22,246 bases of DNA, taken from positions 1-22,246 of the IMG/VR virus record IMGVR_UViG_3300033143_003455; one strand, written 5' to 3'. The stretch is from a virus. The translations under genes and the position numbers were made by a program. How positions within the stretch are numbered: position 1 is the stretch's first letter; each line of letters begins with the position of its first letter. Of the stretch, positions 8,161 to 14,561 are shown in pieces. Below the pieces are notes generated by a model. That model did no database searches. It had not been told where the DNA came from and saw only the letters and a program-made list of their open reading frames with translations.

Positions 8161-8199
8161 AAAAAAAAGGGATCTCAACAATATGAAATCCCTTTTTTT
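8161..8199 (-). terminator. Intrinsic terminator hairpin
   Basis: An inverted repeat pairs a run of seven A plus GGGAT with ATCCC plus seven or more T, enclosing a loop of about 14 nt. It starts 19 nt after the stop of the SSB-like gene and ends just before the primase start. The A-run makes it a possible bidirectional terminator, but the minus-strand reading fits the gene order. A TATCTTTA sequence just downstream could be a weak promoter for the primase gene. Confidence 0.8.
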
Positions 8200-8217
8200 A
8201 AAATCTAATTAACCATT

Positions 8218-8949
8218 TTATAGTTCAAAATCAGAATTTCCATTTGTAGGTGGTTCAAATGAAGCAACATTTTCTTTCTTTTTGATTTCTTTAACATGGT
8301 CAGCTGGATTAAATGTAAGTAATCTTGAATTATCTACATGAAGTCTTTCTAAAGGAATACCATCTTTACTTATTCTTGGAAGAAAAAGATCATTATTAAT
8401 ATAACCTTCTTTGTTTTCCCATTGACGGCCACCAACACATGCATTCAAAAACTTAGAATCAGAAAAGATATTATTACAATTAGTCATAAAATCTTCAATT
8501 GTTTCTGCTTCAATTGCATCAAGCTCATCTCTTACTTCTAATGTTTCAGCTAAATATATCATAGCTTTTAAAATTTCAGTATCTCTACTGATTTTTCTAC
8601 CACTTGGTAAATCAGCATCTTTGAAAGGCCACGGAGCAAATCTTACTCTTCCTACTTGACCTTTAAATCTAGGTGAAGTAGAATCATTAGAATCAGTTAA
8701 AAATCCTTCAAATTCACCTTGTACAGGCTCAGTTTCAACATGAAGGACAATATTCCATGCTTCTGTATCATAAGGAGTTTGATCAAATGTAATTGAATTG
8801 ATTTTGATTGTGTGATTACCTGGATCAATTACTGGTTTAATTCTGCCGCTAGTAGCAGACATGTCTTTTGTGTTTAACATACTTTTCTTCTTTGTAGTTG
8901 TGTTCATTTTATTTTGATTTTGTTGATTAATAGATTTATTCTTCTTCAT
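8218..8949 (-). CDS. Phage single-stranded DNA-binding protein-like
   Basis: 243 residues from 8949, or 229 from the ATG at 8907, which has the better A-rich leader; the 8949 start overlaps the Sak4-like gene by 14 nt. The N-terminus is Lys/Asn/Thr-rich and disordered. The middle opens with GRIKPVIDPGNHTIKINSIT (35-54 of the long form), the kind of beta-strand start seen in phage ssDNA-binding proteins. The last residues SFEPPTNGNSDFEL resemble an SSB tail ending in an acidic-aromatic tip. The gene follows the Sak4-like ATPase, and Sak4 annealases work with SSB. A terminator follows the stop. The OB fold itself cannot be shown from sequence alone. Confidence 0.65.
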   Translation of the reverse strand: MKKNKSINQQNQNKMNTTTKKKSMLNTKDMSATSGRIKPVIDPGNHTIKINSITFDQTPYDTEAWNIVLHVETEPVQGEFEGFLTDSNDSTSPRFKGQVGRVRFAPWPFKDADLPSGRKISRDTEILKAMIYLAETLEVRDELDAIEAETIEDFMTNCNNIFSDSKFLNACVGGRQWENKEGYINNDLFLPRISKDGIPLERLHVDNSRLLTFNPADHVKEIKKKENVASFEPPTNGNSDFEL

Positions 8950-9622
8950 AACTTACTATGCTTTCCTTAACGTATTGTAAGCAATTGGGTATGGTAAGTC
9001 CTTCAAACATACCCATTGGTGATTTACATGTATTCTCTCCATTGTTCTGAGTTTCAAAACAATATTCAAGAGTTCCATCATCTTTTTTGGTGACTTTTCC
9101 AAAGAGAACAATTGAAAAGAGTCCTTCCAAAGTTAAGGAATTATCTATCATTTTCCCAATAGTTTTAGCCTTAACTTTCCTATGACCATTAATATCTGTA
9201 CTATCTTCAGAATGTGTCAAAAAGAATATATATAAGTTCTCTCTCAGGTCTTTTGGCATCCTAGCAACTTGAGCTAAATTTGCTGCAATTTGAACAAATT
9301 TATCATATCCTTTTTCATTAGCCCTATCAAAATATTCAAAGCTTGACATGTACTGCCAATCATCAATAACAAGGTTCTTTATATGAGGCATATTATTATT
9401 AACATGATTCATTGCTTTTACAATACCTGGTGCAGTAGATGCATTAGTCATATTACCTTTTTGATTCTCTTTGGTAATTAGAGTATACTTCTTCTTCCAA
9501 CCTTTAAAAGGTAAAGGTTTGTTAGCAATGTTAATAATAAAGGTCTCTTTAGGATCCAGGGTTCTAATACTTGTTGATTTACCTGTACCTGCATCTGCAA
9601 TAACTAATATTGAATGTGCCAT
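8936..9622 (-). CDS. Sak4-like RecA-fold ATPase (single-strand annealing)
   Basis: 228 residues. Walker A is ADAGTGKST (9-17) right after the first beta strand, and Walker B is LVIDDWQYM (84-92). LTHSED (about 134-139) fits the third core strand with its sensor residue. Length, compact RecA-like core and phage context fit the Sak4 group (AAA_24-like), which promotes annealing or strand exchange and depends on SSB. The partner SSB-like gene overlaps by 14 nt. The gene begins 1 nt after the previous stop. A generic nucleotide-binding phage ATPase is the main alternative. Confidence 0.8.
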   Translation of the reverse strand: MAHSILVIADAGTGKSTSIRTLDPKETFIINIANKPLPFKGWKKKYTLITKENQKGNMTNASTAPGIVKAMNHVNNNMPHIKNLVIDDWQYMSSFEYFDRANEKGYDKFVQIAANLAQVARMPKDLRENLYIFFLTHSEDSTDINGHRKVKAKTIGKMIDNSLTLEGLFSIVLFGKVTKKDDGTLEYCFETQNNGENTCKSPMGMFEGLTIPNCLQYVKESIVSYEEE

Positions 9623-9623
9623 C

Positions 9624-10151
9624 TTAATTCATTTTTTTTACATAATAACTTAATACTTCTAACTGATCAGCTATTCTTTTAAGCTGAAACTCAATTCCTT
9701 CTCCTGATTGATCTGGATCAGGAAGTTCTTTAAATTCTAAAATCTTTTCTACTTTAGGATTTCTAGAATTAATATCACTTATTACTTTCAATTCTGCAAC
9801 TGGTATAATATGTCTTTGGAAACCTGAACTACTTTCAATCAGTTCATATTCTTCTTCCCAATGAGCATTATATTCCCATAAGTATAGAGTCCGTTTAGGA
9901 TCTTCTGATTCATAGTCTATACTTACAAATTCTGTATAAATATCTTTTCCTTTTTGTAGTTCACTAGGAAAAAATGAAATATGAAGTTCATCTTTACCTG
10001 TTGGTCTATATGCCATCTTTGGAACATATTGATAATCATGTTTTAAGGTTTCAAAGTACTTATTATACTCTGTACTTAATTCTTTTACCTTGTGTTTTCT
10101 ATCTTCAGGTGTCATTTTCTTTGGTTTTATATTTTCTTTTGTTGTTATCAT
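9624..10151 (-). CDS. Hypothetical protein between helicase and Sak4 genes
   Basis: 175 residues, soluble and acidic overall, with a basic N-terminal 30 residues, beta-rich middle (ELHISFFPSEL, YTEFVSIDYESED, TLYLWEYNAHWEEEYELIE) and a C-terminal helix EFQLKRIADQLEVLSYYVKK that could mediate oligomerisation. No motif is recognised. The ATG overlaps the helicase stop by 4 nt (ATGA). Its position between replicative helicase and recombination ATPase suggests an accessory replication/recombination role, which is inference only. Confidence 0.75.
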   Translation of the reverse strand: MITTKENIKPKKMTPEDRKHKVKELSTEYNKYFETLKHDYQYVPKMAYRPTGKDELHISFFPSELQKGKDIYTEFVSIDYESEDPKRTLYLWEYNAHWEEEYELIESSSGFQRHIIPVAELKVISDINSRNPKVEKILEFKELPDPDQSGEGIEFQLKRIADQLEVLSYYVKKMN

Positions 10152-11104
10152 CTTCTTTGTTGTTGTGGTGGAGTATCCATTTCTTGAATTTCCATCCGTT
10201 CAAATAATGCTTTAAAAAAACTCATTCTTGTATCACCATTTCTGGCTTTTAAAAAATGTAATATTAATGTTCTATCATCTTCAATGATATATCTATCAGG
10301 ACCATATAGTCTGATCTTTTGTTTAGCAGGTCTATTAAGACCAATCAATGTATCTGCATGTTGTAGCATAGCATCTGAGCCAAATATATCTGACTCAAGT
10401 ACATAATTACCATATTTGCCATCTACTGCTCTGTCAGGATTATCTATATTTCTATTCAGTTGGGACAAACAAATAATCATACATGGATATTGTCTTTTGG
10501 TTTCTGTAAAGAATTCACCTAATTCAAATAACATATCAATTCTATTATTTTGATAAGGTGCTCTTTTTACTAAAATGCTATGATCTAAAGTTATAATGGT
10601 TTTTTTCTGATGCTCATTAAAATACATATCTACTTGTTCACGCATCTGGTTTACAGTTAAAGGTCTACCAATAACATCTACAGGATTACCTACTCTTCCT
10701 TTTGCATATGTATGACATTTATCAAAATCAGAAGTAGTTAATATTGTACCTGCACTACATAACTCTTTATATGTTTTACCAGTTAAAGATGAGAACTCTC
10801 TTATAGCAGATGTTCTTCCTACCATTTCAAATTGAAACTGTAGTACTCTAAAATCATCATCAGGATTTAATGTGAATGCTTCTCTTATAATCTGATCTTT
10901 AATTAAAGTCTTACCTGATCCTGGTCTTCCACCAATTACAGTTAATGTATTCCACTCAAGACCATCAGTAACAGCATCATTAAATTTTGGCCAAGGAGTA
11001 TAGATAGATTTTTCCTTACCATTCTGTCTATCACGCATATATTTTAAGGCTTCATTAAAGGATTGATATTGTCCTTCCCAATGTTTATTAACCTTACTCA
11101 TCAT
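10148..11104 (-). CDS. DnaB-type replicative helicase, C-terminal domain only
   Basis: 318 residues. Motifs of the DnaB/RecA-like helicase core are clear: Walker A GGRPGSGKT (58-66), Walker B IITLDHS (170-176), the H3/H4 segment ICLSQLNRNID (211-221), and the arginine-finger region FLKARNGDTR (284-293). The classical DnaB N-terminal dimerisation domain is absent; only about 50 residues precede Walker A, so this is a short phage form. It would form a ring that unwinds the fork 5'-3'. The gene overlaps a small acidic gene by 11 nt upstream. The TOPRIM primase is encoded three genes downstream. Confidence 0.9.
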   Translation of the reverse strand: MMSKVNKHWEGQYQSFNEALKYMRDRQNGKEKSIYTPWPKFNDAVTDGLEWNTLTVIGGRPGSGKTLIKDQIIREAFTLNPDDDFRVLQFQFEMVGRTSAIREFSSLTGKTYKELCSAGTILTTSDFDKCHTYAKGRVGNPVDVIGRPLTVNQMREQVDMYFNEHQKKTIITLDHSILVKRAPYQNNRIDMLFELGEFFTETKRQYPCMIICLSQLNRNIDNPDRAVDGKYGNYVLESDIFGSDAMLQHADTLIGLNRPAKQKIRLYGPDRYIIEDDRTLILHFLKARNGDTRMSFFKALFERMEIQEMDTPPQQQRR

Positions 11105-11285
11105 CTTGATTTAAATAGGTTCCATCTTCTTCACATTCATTACCTAATTGATCTTCATATCCTACTAAATATGAATCTGGTTTTTCATATTCACCATTTT
11201 CACATTCTTCTTTAGAAACTATAACATCCTCAAAGCCTAGTCTAACTAATACTTCAGGTGCTTTTTTTAAATTGTCATCATTCAT
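11094..11285 (-). CDS. Small acidic hypothetical protein
   Basis: 63 residues, very acidic with many Asp and Glu (EEDGTYLNQDDE at the end), no recognised motif. Its ATG overlaps the stop of the winged-helix gene by 4 nt (ATGA), and its own stop overlaps the helicase start by 11 nt, so it is embedded in the replication operon. Charge and position would suit a helicase regulator or a DNA mimic, but this is speculation. Confidence 0.65.
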   Translation of the reverse strand: MNDDNLKKAPEVLVRLGFEDVIVSKEECENGEYEKPDSYLVGYEDQLGNECEEDGTYLNQDDE

Positions 11286-11884
11286 ATTACTTTTTCTTTA
11301 AAATATTGTTCTGGTTCTAGACCTTCTTTGATCATATCACAATAATCAGCTAATTCAGAATACTTTACTTTGGTCTTGTCTTGTTTTGCTACAAAATATT
11401 GACTGGTTTTCATATACATGTAACTTTTTTCTTCATATTCATTAACATATTGTGCAGTTGCATGTAAAACTTCTTTCCATGTATAGTCATATTCACTGAA
11501 AAACCACCTAAAGACTGCTTCTAAGACCTTAACATTGTTTCTGGCAGGCTTACCACTTGGCAGTTTCATTGCAGGAAAGAACATCCTATATTTCTTTATG
11601 TTATCCATAAAGTTATTTCCCATGATTTGAGTATTAGATTTTTTCTTAGCTTTACTAAAATAAGAATCATACTTAGTTATTACTTTTAATCCCTCAGTAG
11701 TAATTACATAATAATCTTGTTGTTTAATTGCAACCTTTTGTACATAATCATTTTTGAATAGTGCTTTTAATTCCAAATGTTGATTGATTATTGGAACTGA
11801 TGTTTTTCTTTGCAGCCCCAAAAGAAGTAAAAATTGATTTGGTGATAGGCTGTCTTTTGCTAACATTTGAAATATCTCCCACAT
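11282..11884 (-). CDS. Winged-helix replication-accessory protein
   Basis: 200 residues. Residues 12-75 have the winged-helix pattern: LSPNQFLLLLGL, then HLELKALFKNDYVQKV, then YYVITTEGLKVITKY. The C-terminal half is helical and Trp/Tyr-rich (FRWFFSEYDYTWKEVLHAT, then a YMKTSQYFV segment). Being just upstream of the DnaB-type helicase and just after a DnaA-like gene, it may be a helicase loader or initiator accessory protein (inference). The start at 11884 lies 137 nt inside the upstream DnaA-like gene in another frame. The winged-helix pattern begins near the N-terminus, so a later start would remove it. ATG at 11866 (residue 7) is a small alternative. Confidence 0.75.
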   Translation of the reverse strand: MWEIFQMLAKDSLSPNQFLLLLGLQRKTSVPIINQHLELKALFKNDYVQKVAIKQQDYYVITTEGLKVITKYDSYFSKAKKKSNTQIMGNNFMDNIKKYRMFFPAMKLPSGKPARNNVKVLEAVFRWFFSEYDYTWKEVLHATAQYVNEYEEKSYMYMKTSQYFVAKQDKTKVKYSELADYCDMIKEGLEPEQYFKEKVI

Positions 11885-12311
11885 AGGCTTCTATTTTATT
11901 GAGTAATGGATAATAAATTTGTTTAAAATCAGGACAATCCCAATACAAGTAATTTTCTGATTGTCTTATTGAATTAATTACTGTTGCATGATTCCTGTTT
12001 ATTAAAGTTGCTATTCTAACTTTGGAATATCCACAGTTAAAAGCTATGTATTGAAATGCTTGAGAATGTCTCATATAAGATAATTTTCTAGATCTATATT
12101 GAAAATTTTTGATATGAGAAAATTCAGGATGTCTATGATGCATTGCTAATATTGCAAATGTTTCAATACTTTTTAATGCATTTTTATTATTTGCTATACT
12201 ACTTTCATCTACACCTATTGTTATTTCTACAAAATGACCATATTTTTTTTCAAACTTTTTAATAAAAGCTCTAATAAATCTAGTCATCTCCATTACTTTT
12301 TTCTTGGACAT
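11748..12311 (-). CDS. DnaA domain IV-like helix-turn-helix protein
   Basis: 187 residues. Residues 85-115 show the DnaA domain IV arrangement: FQYIAFNCGYSKVRIATLI followed by NRNHATVINSI (105-115), close to the DnaA signature where the second helix reads D/N-R-x-H/T-x-T-V. No AAA+ domain is present, so it is a DNA-binding domain rather than a full DnaA. It probably recognises origin or operator sites. Residues from about 143 onward overlap the start of the winged-helix gene and are Ser/Asn/Lys-rich with no domain character, so the protein may once have ended near residue 142. It is the first gene of the leftward replication run from the divergent gap 12312-12418. Confidence 0.8.
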   Translation of the reverse strand: MSKKKVMEMTRFIRAFIKKFEKKYGHFVEITIGVDESSIANNKNALKSIETFAILAMHHRHPEFSHIKNFQYRSRKLSYMRHSQAFQYIAFNCGYSKVRIATLINRNHATVINSIRQSENYLYWDCPDFKQIYYPLLNKIEAYVGDISNVSKRQPITKSIFTSFGAAKKNISSNNQSTFGIKSTIQK

Positions 12312-12339
12312 GTTGGTTATTTAGAATTAGATAAATATA

Positions 12340-12347
12340 CAAATATT
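12340..12347 (-). promoter_or_regulatory. Possible Bacteroidota -7 box for the replication run
   Basis: On the minus strand AATATTTG lies 29 nt upstream of the DnaA-like ATG, one mismatch from the Bacteroidota TAnnTTTG element. No convincing -33 TTG is present. The location at the head of the leftward gene run is the main support. Confidence 0.3.
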
Positions 12348-12402
12348 TTAGGACTTTATTAACATAAATGTGTGTACTTCTTTCATTTTTCATTATTTTA
12401 TT

Positions 12403-12410
12403 TATCTTTG
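12403..12410 (+). promoter_or_regulatory. Possible Bacteroidota -7 box for the plus-strand islet
   Basis: TATCTTTG matches TAnnTTTG exactly, 8 nt before the double ATG at 12419/12422. A start of transcription about 5-7 nt downstream would give an almost leaderless message. No clear -33 TTG is seen at the usual spacing, so the call is tentative. Confidence 0.35.
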
Positions 12411-12418
12411 TTTTAATA

Positions 12419-12574
12419 ATGATGAACTCACTACGTTTTATGTCAAAAGAAGAACAAACTAAAGTACTTGAGTCACCTGTTATGAAAAAATTAACCAATA
12501 AAAATTGTAAACTTTTTACAGAGCCATTAAAAAAATATTATGACAAAGAAAAAGAAAGAAGAAAAAAAGGATAA
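12419..12574 (+). CDS. Small basic hypothetical protein
   Basis: 51 residues from the ATG at 12419: MMNSLRFMSKEEQTKVLESP opens it, and it ends in a Lys/Arg-rich helix. An ATG at 12368 would add 17 very hydrophobic residues and create a membrane anchor. That stretch is T-rich and contains the TAnnTTTG box, so I favour the shorter protein. It is one of only two genes on the plus strand. It overlaps the next gene by 35 nt in another frame. No family is recognised. Confidence 0.55.
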   Translation: MMNSLRFMSKEEQTKVLESPVMKKLTNKNCKLFTEPLKKYYDKEKERRKKG

Positions 12575-12992
12575 ACCTATTTTTAAAGATAATAAGGATC
12601 CTTTAATGTTAGTAGATCAAACTAAAATTCTTCATAATTTAAGTATATCAGCATCATTTGTTGCACTCATGCAAAATGTAATGATTTATATATTAAAAGA
12701 TACAGATGCAAATGAAATTGTAAATACTTATAAAGCAATAGATGATATTATTACATCTGAAGATAAAGAGAAATCACTCACTGAGTTTCAAACACATATA
12801 TATACATTAACTACAATAGTTCAATATTTACGTTATGAAGCTTATAAACAAGATGCTTTAATTCCTCATAAAGCATTAACTCCTTCTGATCTTGAGCCAG
12901 CTTTAAAAGCTTTTGCAAATCAAGATTTTGATACAGTTAGATCAGAAATGGAAAGTATAATGGGAAAGGTTAAATCTACTACCGTAGATTAG
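12540..12992 (+). CDS. Hypothetical helical protein on the plus strand
   Basis: 150 residues with a Lys-rich N-terminus (TKKKKEEKKDK, 2-12) and then entirely helical sequence with amphipathic patterns (SISASFVALMQNVMIYIL; FQTHIYTLTTIVQYLRYEAY). No signal peptide and no recognised domain. It is translated from an ATG inside the preceding gene. Its 3' end overlaps the convergent minus-strand gene by 14 nt (12979-12992), leaving no room for a separate terminator. Being opposite to the replication run suggests different timing of expression. Confidence 0.75.
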   Translation: MTKKKKEEKKDKPIFKDNKDPLMLVDQTKILHNLSISASFVALMQNVMIYILKDTDANEIVNTYKAIDDIITSEDKEKSLTEFQTHIYTLTTIVQYLRYEAYKQDALIPHKALTPSDLEPALKAFANQDFDTVRSEMESIMGKVKSTTVD

Positions 12993-13362
12993 TATTAGTG
13001 AAGTCTCCTATTTCTACCAATGCTTGGATAACTAAGTTAAGTTCTTCTTTATCACAATCAGCAAAGGATTTACAATATTCTGTTCCTTCTTTTACTATGC
13101 AGAGTCCTGATTTTCTTTTAGAAAGTAATTTAACCTCTTCAAATGTATATCCTAATGTTGATGCCAGTTCTCTAATCATAACATGGACCCTAGCTAACTG
13201 AGCACTACTACCTTTAGTAGTTGAAACACTAACAAACATTTCTACTTTAGCTCCATCAGGAAGATCATCAACAAACTTGTTGTATTTAGTTTCCATTGCC
13301 TTTATATTATAAGATAATTCACCATCTTTTTTGGTTAGAAATACATATATATTATTCTTCAT
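12979..13362 (-). CDS. Hypothetical protein, weakly NinB-like
   Basis: 127 residues: a beta-rich first third, then KGSSAQLARVHVMIRELA (50-67), FEEVKLLSKRKSGLC (74-88), and CKSFADCDKEELNLVI (97-112). The order Ser-x-x-Gln-helix, Lys-rich segment, then Lys-Ser-Phe with an acidic helix resembles the layout of NinB-type phage recombination proteins, but the match is a loose pattern and may be wrong. It starts 11 nt inside the preceding zinc micro-gene and ends in a 14-nt overlap with the convergent plus-strand gene. Confidence 0.7.
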   Translation of the reverse strand: MKNNIYVFLTKKDGELSYNIKAMETKYNKFVDDLPDGAKVEMFVSVSTTKGSSAQLARVHVMIRELASTLGYTFEEVKLLSKRKSGLCIVKEGTEYCKSFADCDKEELNLVIQALVEIGDFTNTNLR

Positions 13363-13477
13363 CTTTTTTCTTTTTCTTTTTAGGTTTTAAACAGTCCTTA
13401 CATACCCATACTACTATTTCCACTAATTCTGATATAGGTTTTATTTGTTTACAATAATAACAGGATTTTTCTTTCAT
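13352..13477 (-). CDS. 41-residue zinc-ribbon micro-protein
   Basis: ATG at 13477, TAA at 13352-13354. The product opens MKEKSCYYCKQIKP and has CYYC (6-9) and CKDC (26-29), two knuckles spaced for one zinc ion, then a Lys-rich tail KPKKKKKKDEE. The ATG overlaps the previous TGA by 4 nt (ATGA), and its stop overlaps the next gene's start by 11 nt. This tight fit and the cysteine pairs argue strongly that it is real despite its size. Nucleic-acid or protein binding is the usual role of such ribbons. Confidence 0.75.
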   Translation of the reverse strand: MKEKSCYYCKQIKPISELVEIVVWVCKDCLKPKKKKKKDEE

Positions 13478-13839
13478 AATATCTTATTTAAATATTTCAT
13501 AAACATATCATGACATTGTTGACTAGATAAATTATATACAGTGATCTGTTTTGATAATCCTTTTCTACTTACATTTTTTGATGAAGATGATTTACCAAAT
13601 TCTTCTCTTCTAACATCAATTTTTGTCCTTATAGAATTTTTTAATTTTCTGGGTTTAATTATAAATTGAATAAAACAATGATGTACATATTCACAAACAA
13701 GTTTATGATTATATTTACATGTAAAATGACTATCTTCTAATGCTATAGAAGGAACACCTGCACTTAGTGGACGATTATTTATAACATTAAAAAATTGTAC
13801 TCTAACAAGTTCAACCTGTTCTCTAGTATATATTCTCAT
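13474..13839 (-). CDS. Hypothetical basic protein with Cys/His cluster
   Basis: 121 residues, basic. Residues 41-56 contain Cys41, His45, Cys49, His53, His54 and Cys55 (CKYNHKLVCEYVHHCF), which could bind a metal. The region 85-100 is Ser/Lys-rich. The family is not recognised. It follows the membrane micro-gene with a 3-nt gap and overlaps the zinc micro-gene by 4 nt. Confidence 0.7.
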   Translation of the reverse strand: MRIYTREQVELVRVQFFNVINNRPLSAGVPSIALEDSHFTCKYNHKLVCEYVHHCFIQFIIKPRKLKNSIRTKIDVRREEFGKSSSSKNVSRKGLSKQITVYNLSSQQCHDMFMKYLNKIL

Positions 13840-13842
13840 AAT

Positions 13843-13956
13843 TTATTGATTTAATGAAACACCTGCCACTATAAGCATACCTGCTACAATTGCTAACAAT
13901 GCTAGCCAGCAAAATATCTCTACTCTTTCTGATCTTTTCTTTTCTTCTTCAGTCAT
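13843..13956 (-). CDS. 37-residue single-pass membrane micro-protein
   Basis: ATG at 13956, TAA at 13843-13845. A charged N-terminus (MTEEEKKRSERVE) precedes one strongly hydrophobic helix (IFCWLALLAIVAGMLIVAGV, 14-33). It would sit in the inner membrane with the N-terminus probably in the cytoplasm. It overlaps the 23-codon frame upstream by 8 nt and ends 3 nt before the next start. Immediately upstream lies a lipoprotein gene. A lysis, superinfection-exclusion or membrane-signalling role is possible but not shown. Confidence 0.65.
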   Translation of the reverse strand: MTEEEKKRSERVEIFCWLALLAIVAGMLIVAGVSLNQ

Positions 13957-14020
13957 GATTTTCTATTATGTGTGACTGAGGTTGTTCATCACCTGGATCA
14001 CTGATTATATAAGTCTTCAT
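13949..14020 (-). CDS. 23-residue possible micro-gene
   Basis: ATG at 14020 overlaps the lipoprotein TGA by 4 nt (ATGA). The frame reads MKTYIISDPGDEQPQSHI and ends in ENHD, with TGA at 13949-13951 overlapping the membrane micro-gene by 8 nt. It is hydrophilic and acidic. The coupled overlaps on both sides are the only support; it could be a chance frame that simply links two genes. Confidence 0.4.
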   Translation of the reverse strand: MKTYIISDPGDEQPQSHIIENHD

Positions 14021-14127
14021 TCTTTATATTTATTATATTCTTGGAGTGGACTTCCTTTACATTCACGGGAATATCCACATCCAACAGCCAATAGACTAAT
14101 TAGAAATAATATTATTATTATTCTCAT
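14017..14127 (-). CDS. 36-residue predicted lipoprotein
   Basis: ATG at 14127, TGA at 14017-14019. The N-terminus MRIIIILFLISLLAVGC is a short signal peptide ending in a lipobox-like AVGC with Cys17 as the modified residue. The mature part is about 20 residues (CGYSRECKG to EYNKYKE) with a second Cys. It should be exported and lipidated. It overlaps the upstream zinc-finger gene by 32 nt. Size and form resemble phage lipoproteins of the Rz1-like or superinfection-exclusion kind, but no lysis gene is visible nearby. Confidence 0.65.
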   Translation of the reverse strand: MRIIIILFLISLLAVGCGYSRECKGSPLQEYNKYKE

Positions 14128-14320
14128 TTCTTTTCTTATTATTAAATTTAATTGATGCACCCATAGCTTGAGCAAGTCTAGCTGCTATTACCTTATTATT
14201 ACATTCAGTACAGCATCTTCCTCCCTCAACTACAGGTTCTGCATTGTGACTTTCTTTTGGATCAATTGCAATACCACAAATATCACAATTGGTTCTACTA
14301 TCTACGTTTTTTTTCTCCAT
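14096..14320 (-). CDS. Zinc-ribbon protein
   Basis: 74 residues. CDIC (12-15) pairs with CCTEC (37-41) to give a four-Cys zinc ribbon. In between lies HNAEPVVEGGRC, and after it NNKVIAARLAQAMG, a layout I associate with small zinc proteins of Bacteroidota phages. The C-terminus is a low-complexity Asn/Lys tail (FNNKKRNENNNNIISN) that overlaps the lipoprotein gene by 32 nt. The start overlaps the previous gene by 23 nt. Confidence 0.75.
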   Translation of the reverse strand: MEKKNVDSRTNCDICGIAIDPKESHNAEPVVEGGRCCTECNNKVIAARLAQAMGASIKFNNKKRNENNNNIISN

Positions 14321-14561
14321 CTTTATGTATTTTCCTCATTTTACCTTTTGATACCTGATTATAGAAATTAAACCATCTATGAAACTTAGAAATAAATGCA
14401 TCTCTACAATCAGTACATAAATGTCTTATACCAAGATTACGTCTTACATCCTTATATGACATGTTGGGAAAATATACTTGTAGAGACCATTTATAATTAG
14501 TCTCATCTATATCAAGTAAATTATCCCCACATTTATCACAGTAATAACTTTCTAATTTCAT
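14298..14561 (-). CDS. Zinc-finger hypothetical protein
   Basis: 87 residues. CDKC (8-11) and CTDC (about 49-52) form a split four-Cys site across a 37-residue insert. The C-terminal part is basic (KGKMRKIHKDGEKKRR), suited to nucleic-acid binding. Its ATG overlaps the upstream stop by 4 nt. It is the first of four cysteine-rich products in the run down to 13352. Confidence 0.75.
   Translation of the reverse strand: MKLESYYCDKCGDNLLDIDETNYKWSLQVYFPNMSYKDVRRNLGIRHLCTDCRDAFISKFHRWFNFYNQVSKGKMRKIHKDGEKKRR

Noticed and set aside
8149-8181. TTG start for the primase
   Set aside because: It lies inside the terminator hairpin and would add a hydrophobic stretch unlike any primase start.
12280-12498. 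72-codon minus-strand frame across the divergent gap
   Set aside because: It overlaps the start of the DnaA-like gene and the plus-strand gene, covers both promoter boxes, and has no domain pattern.
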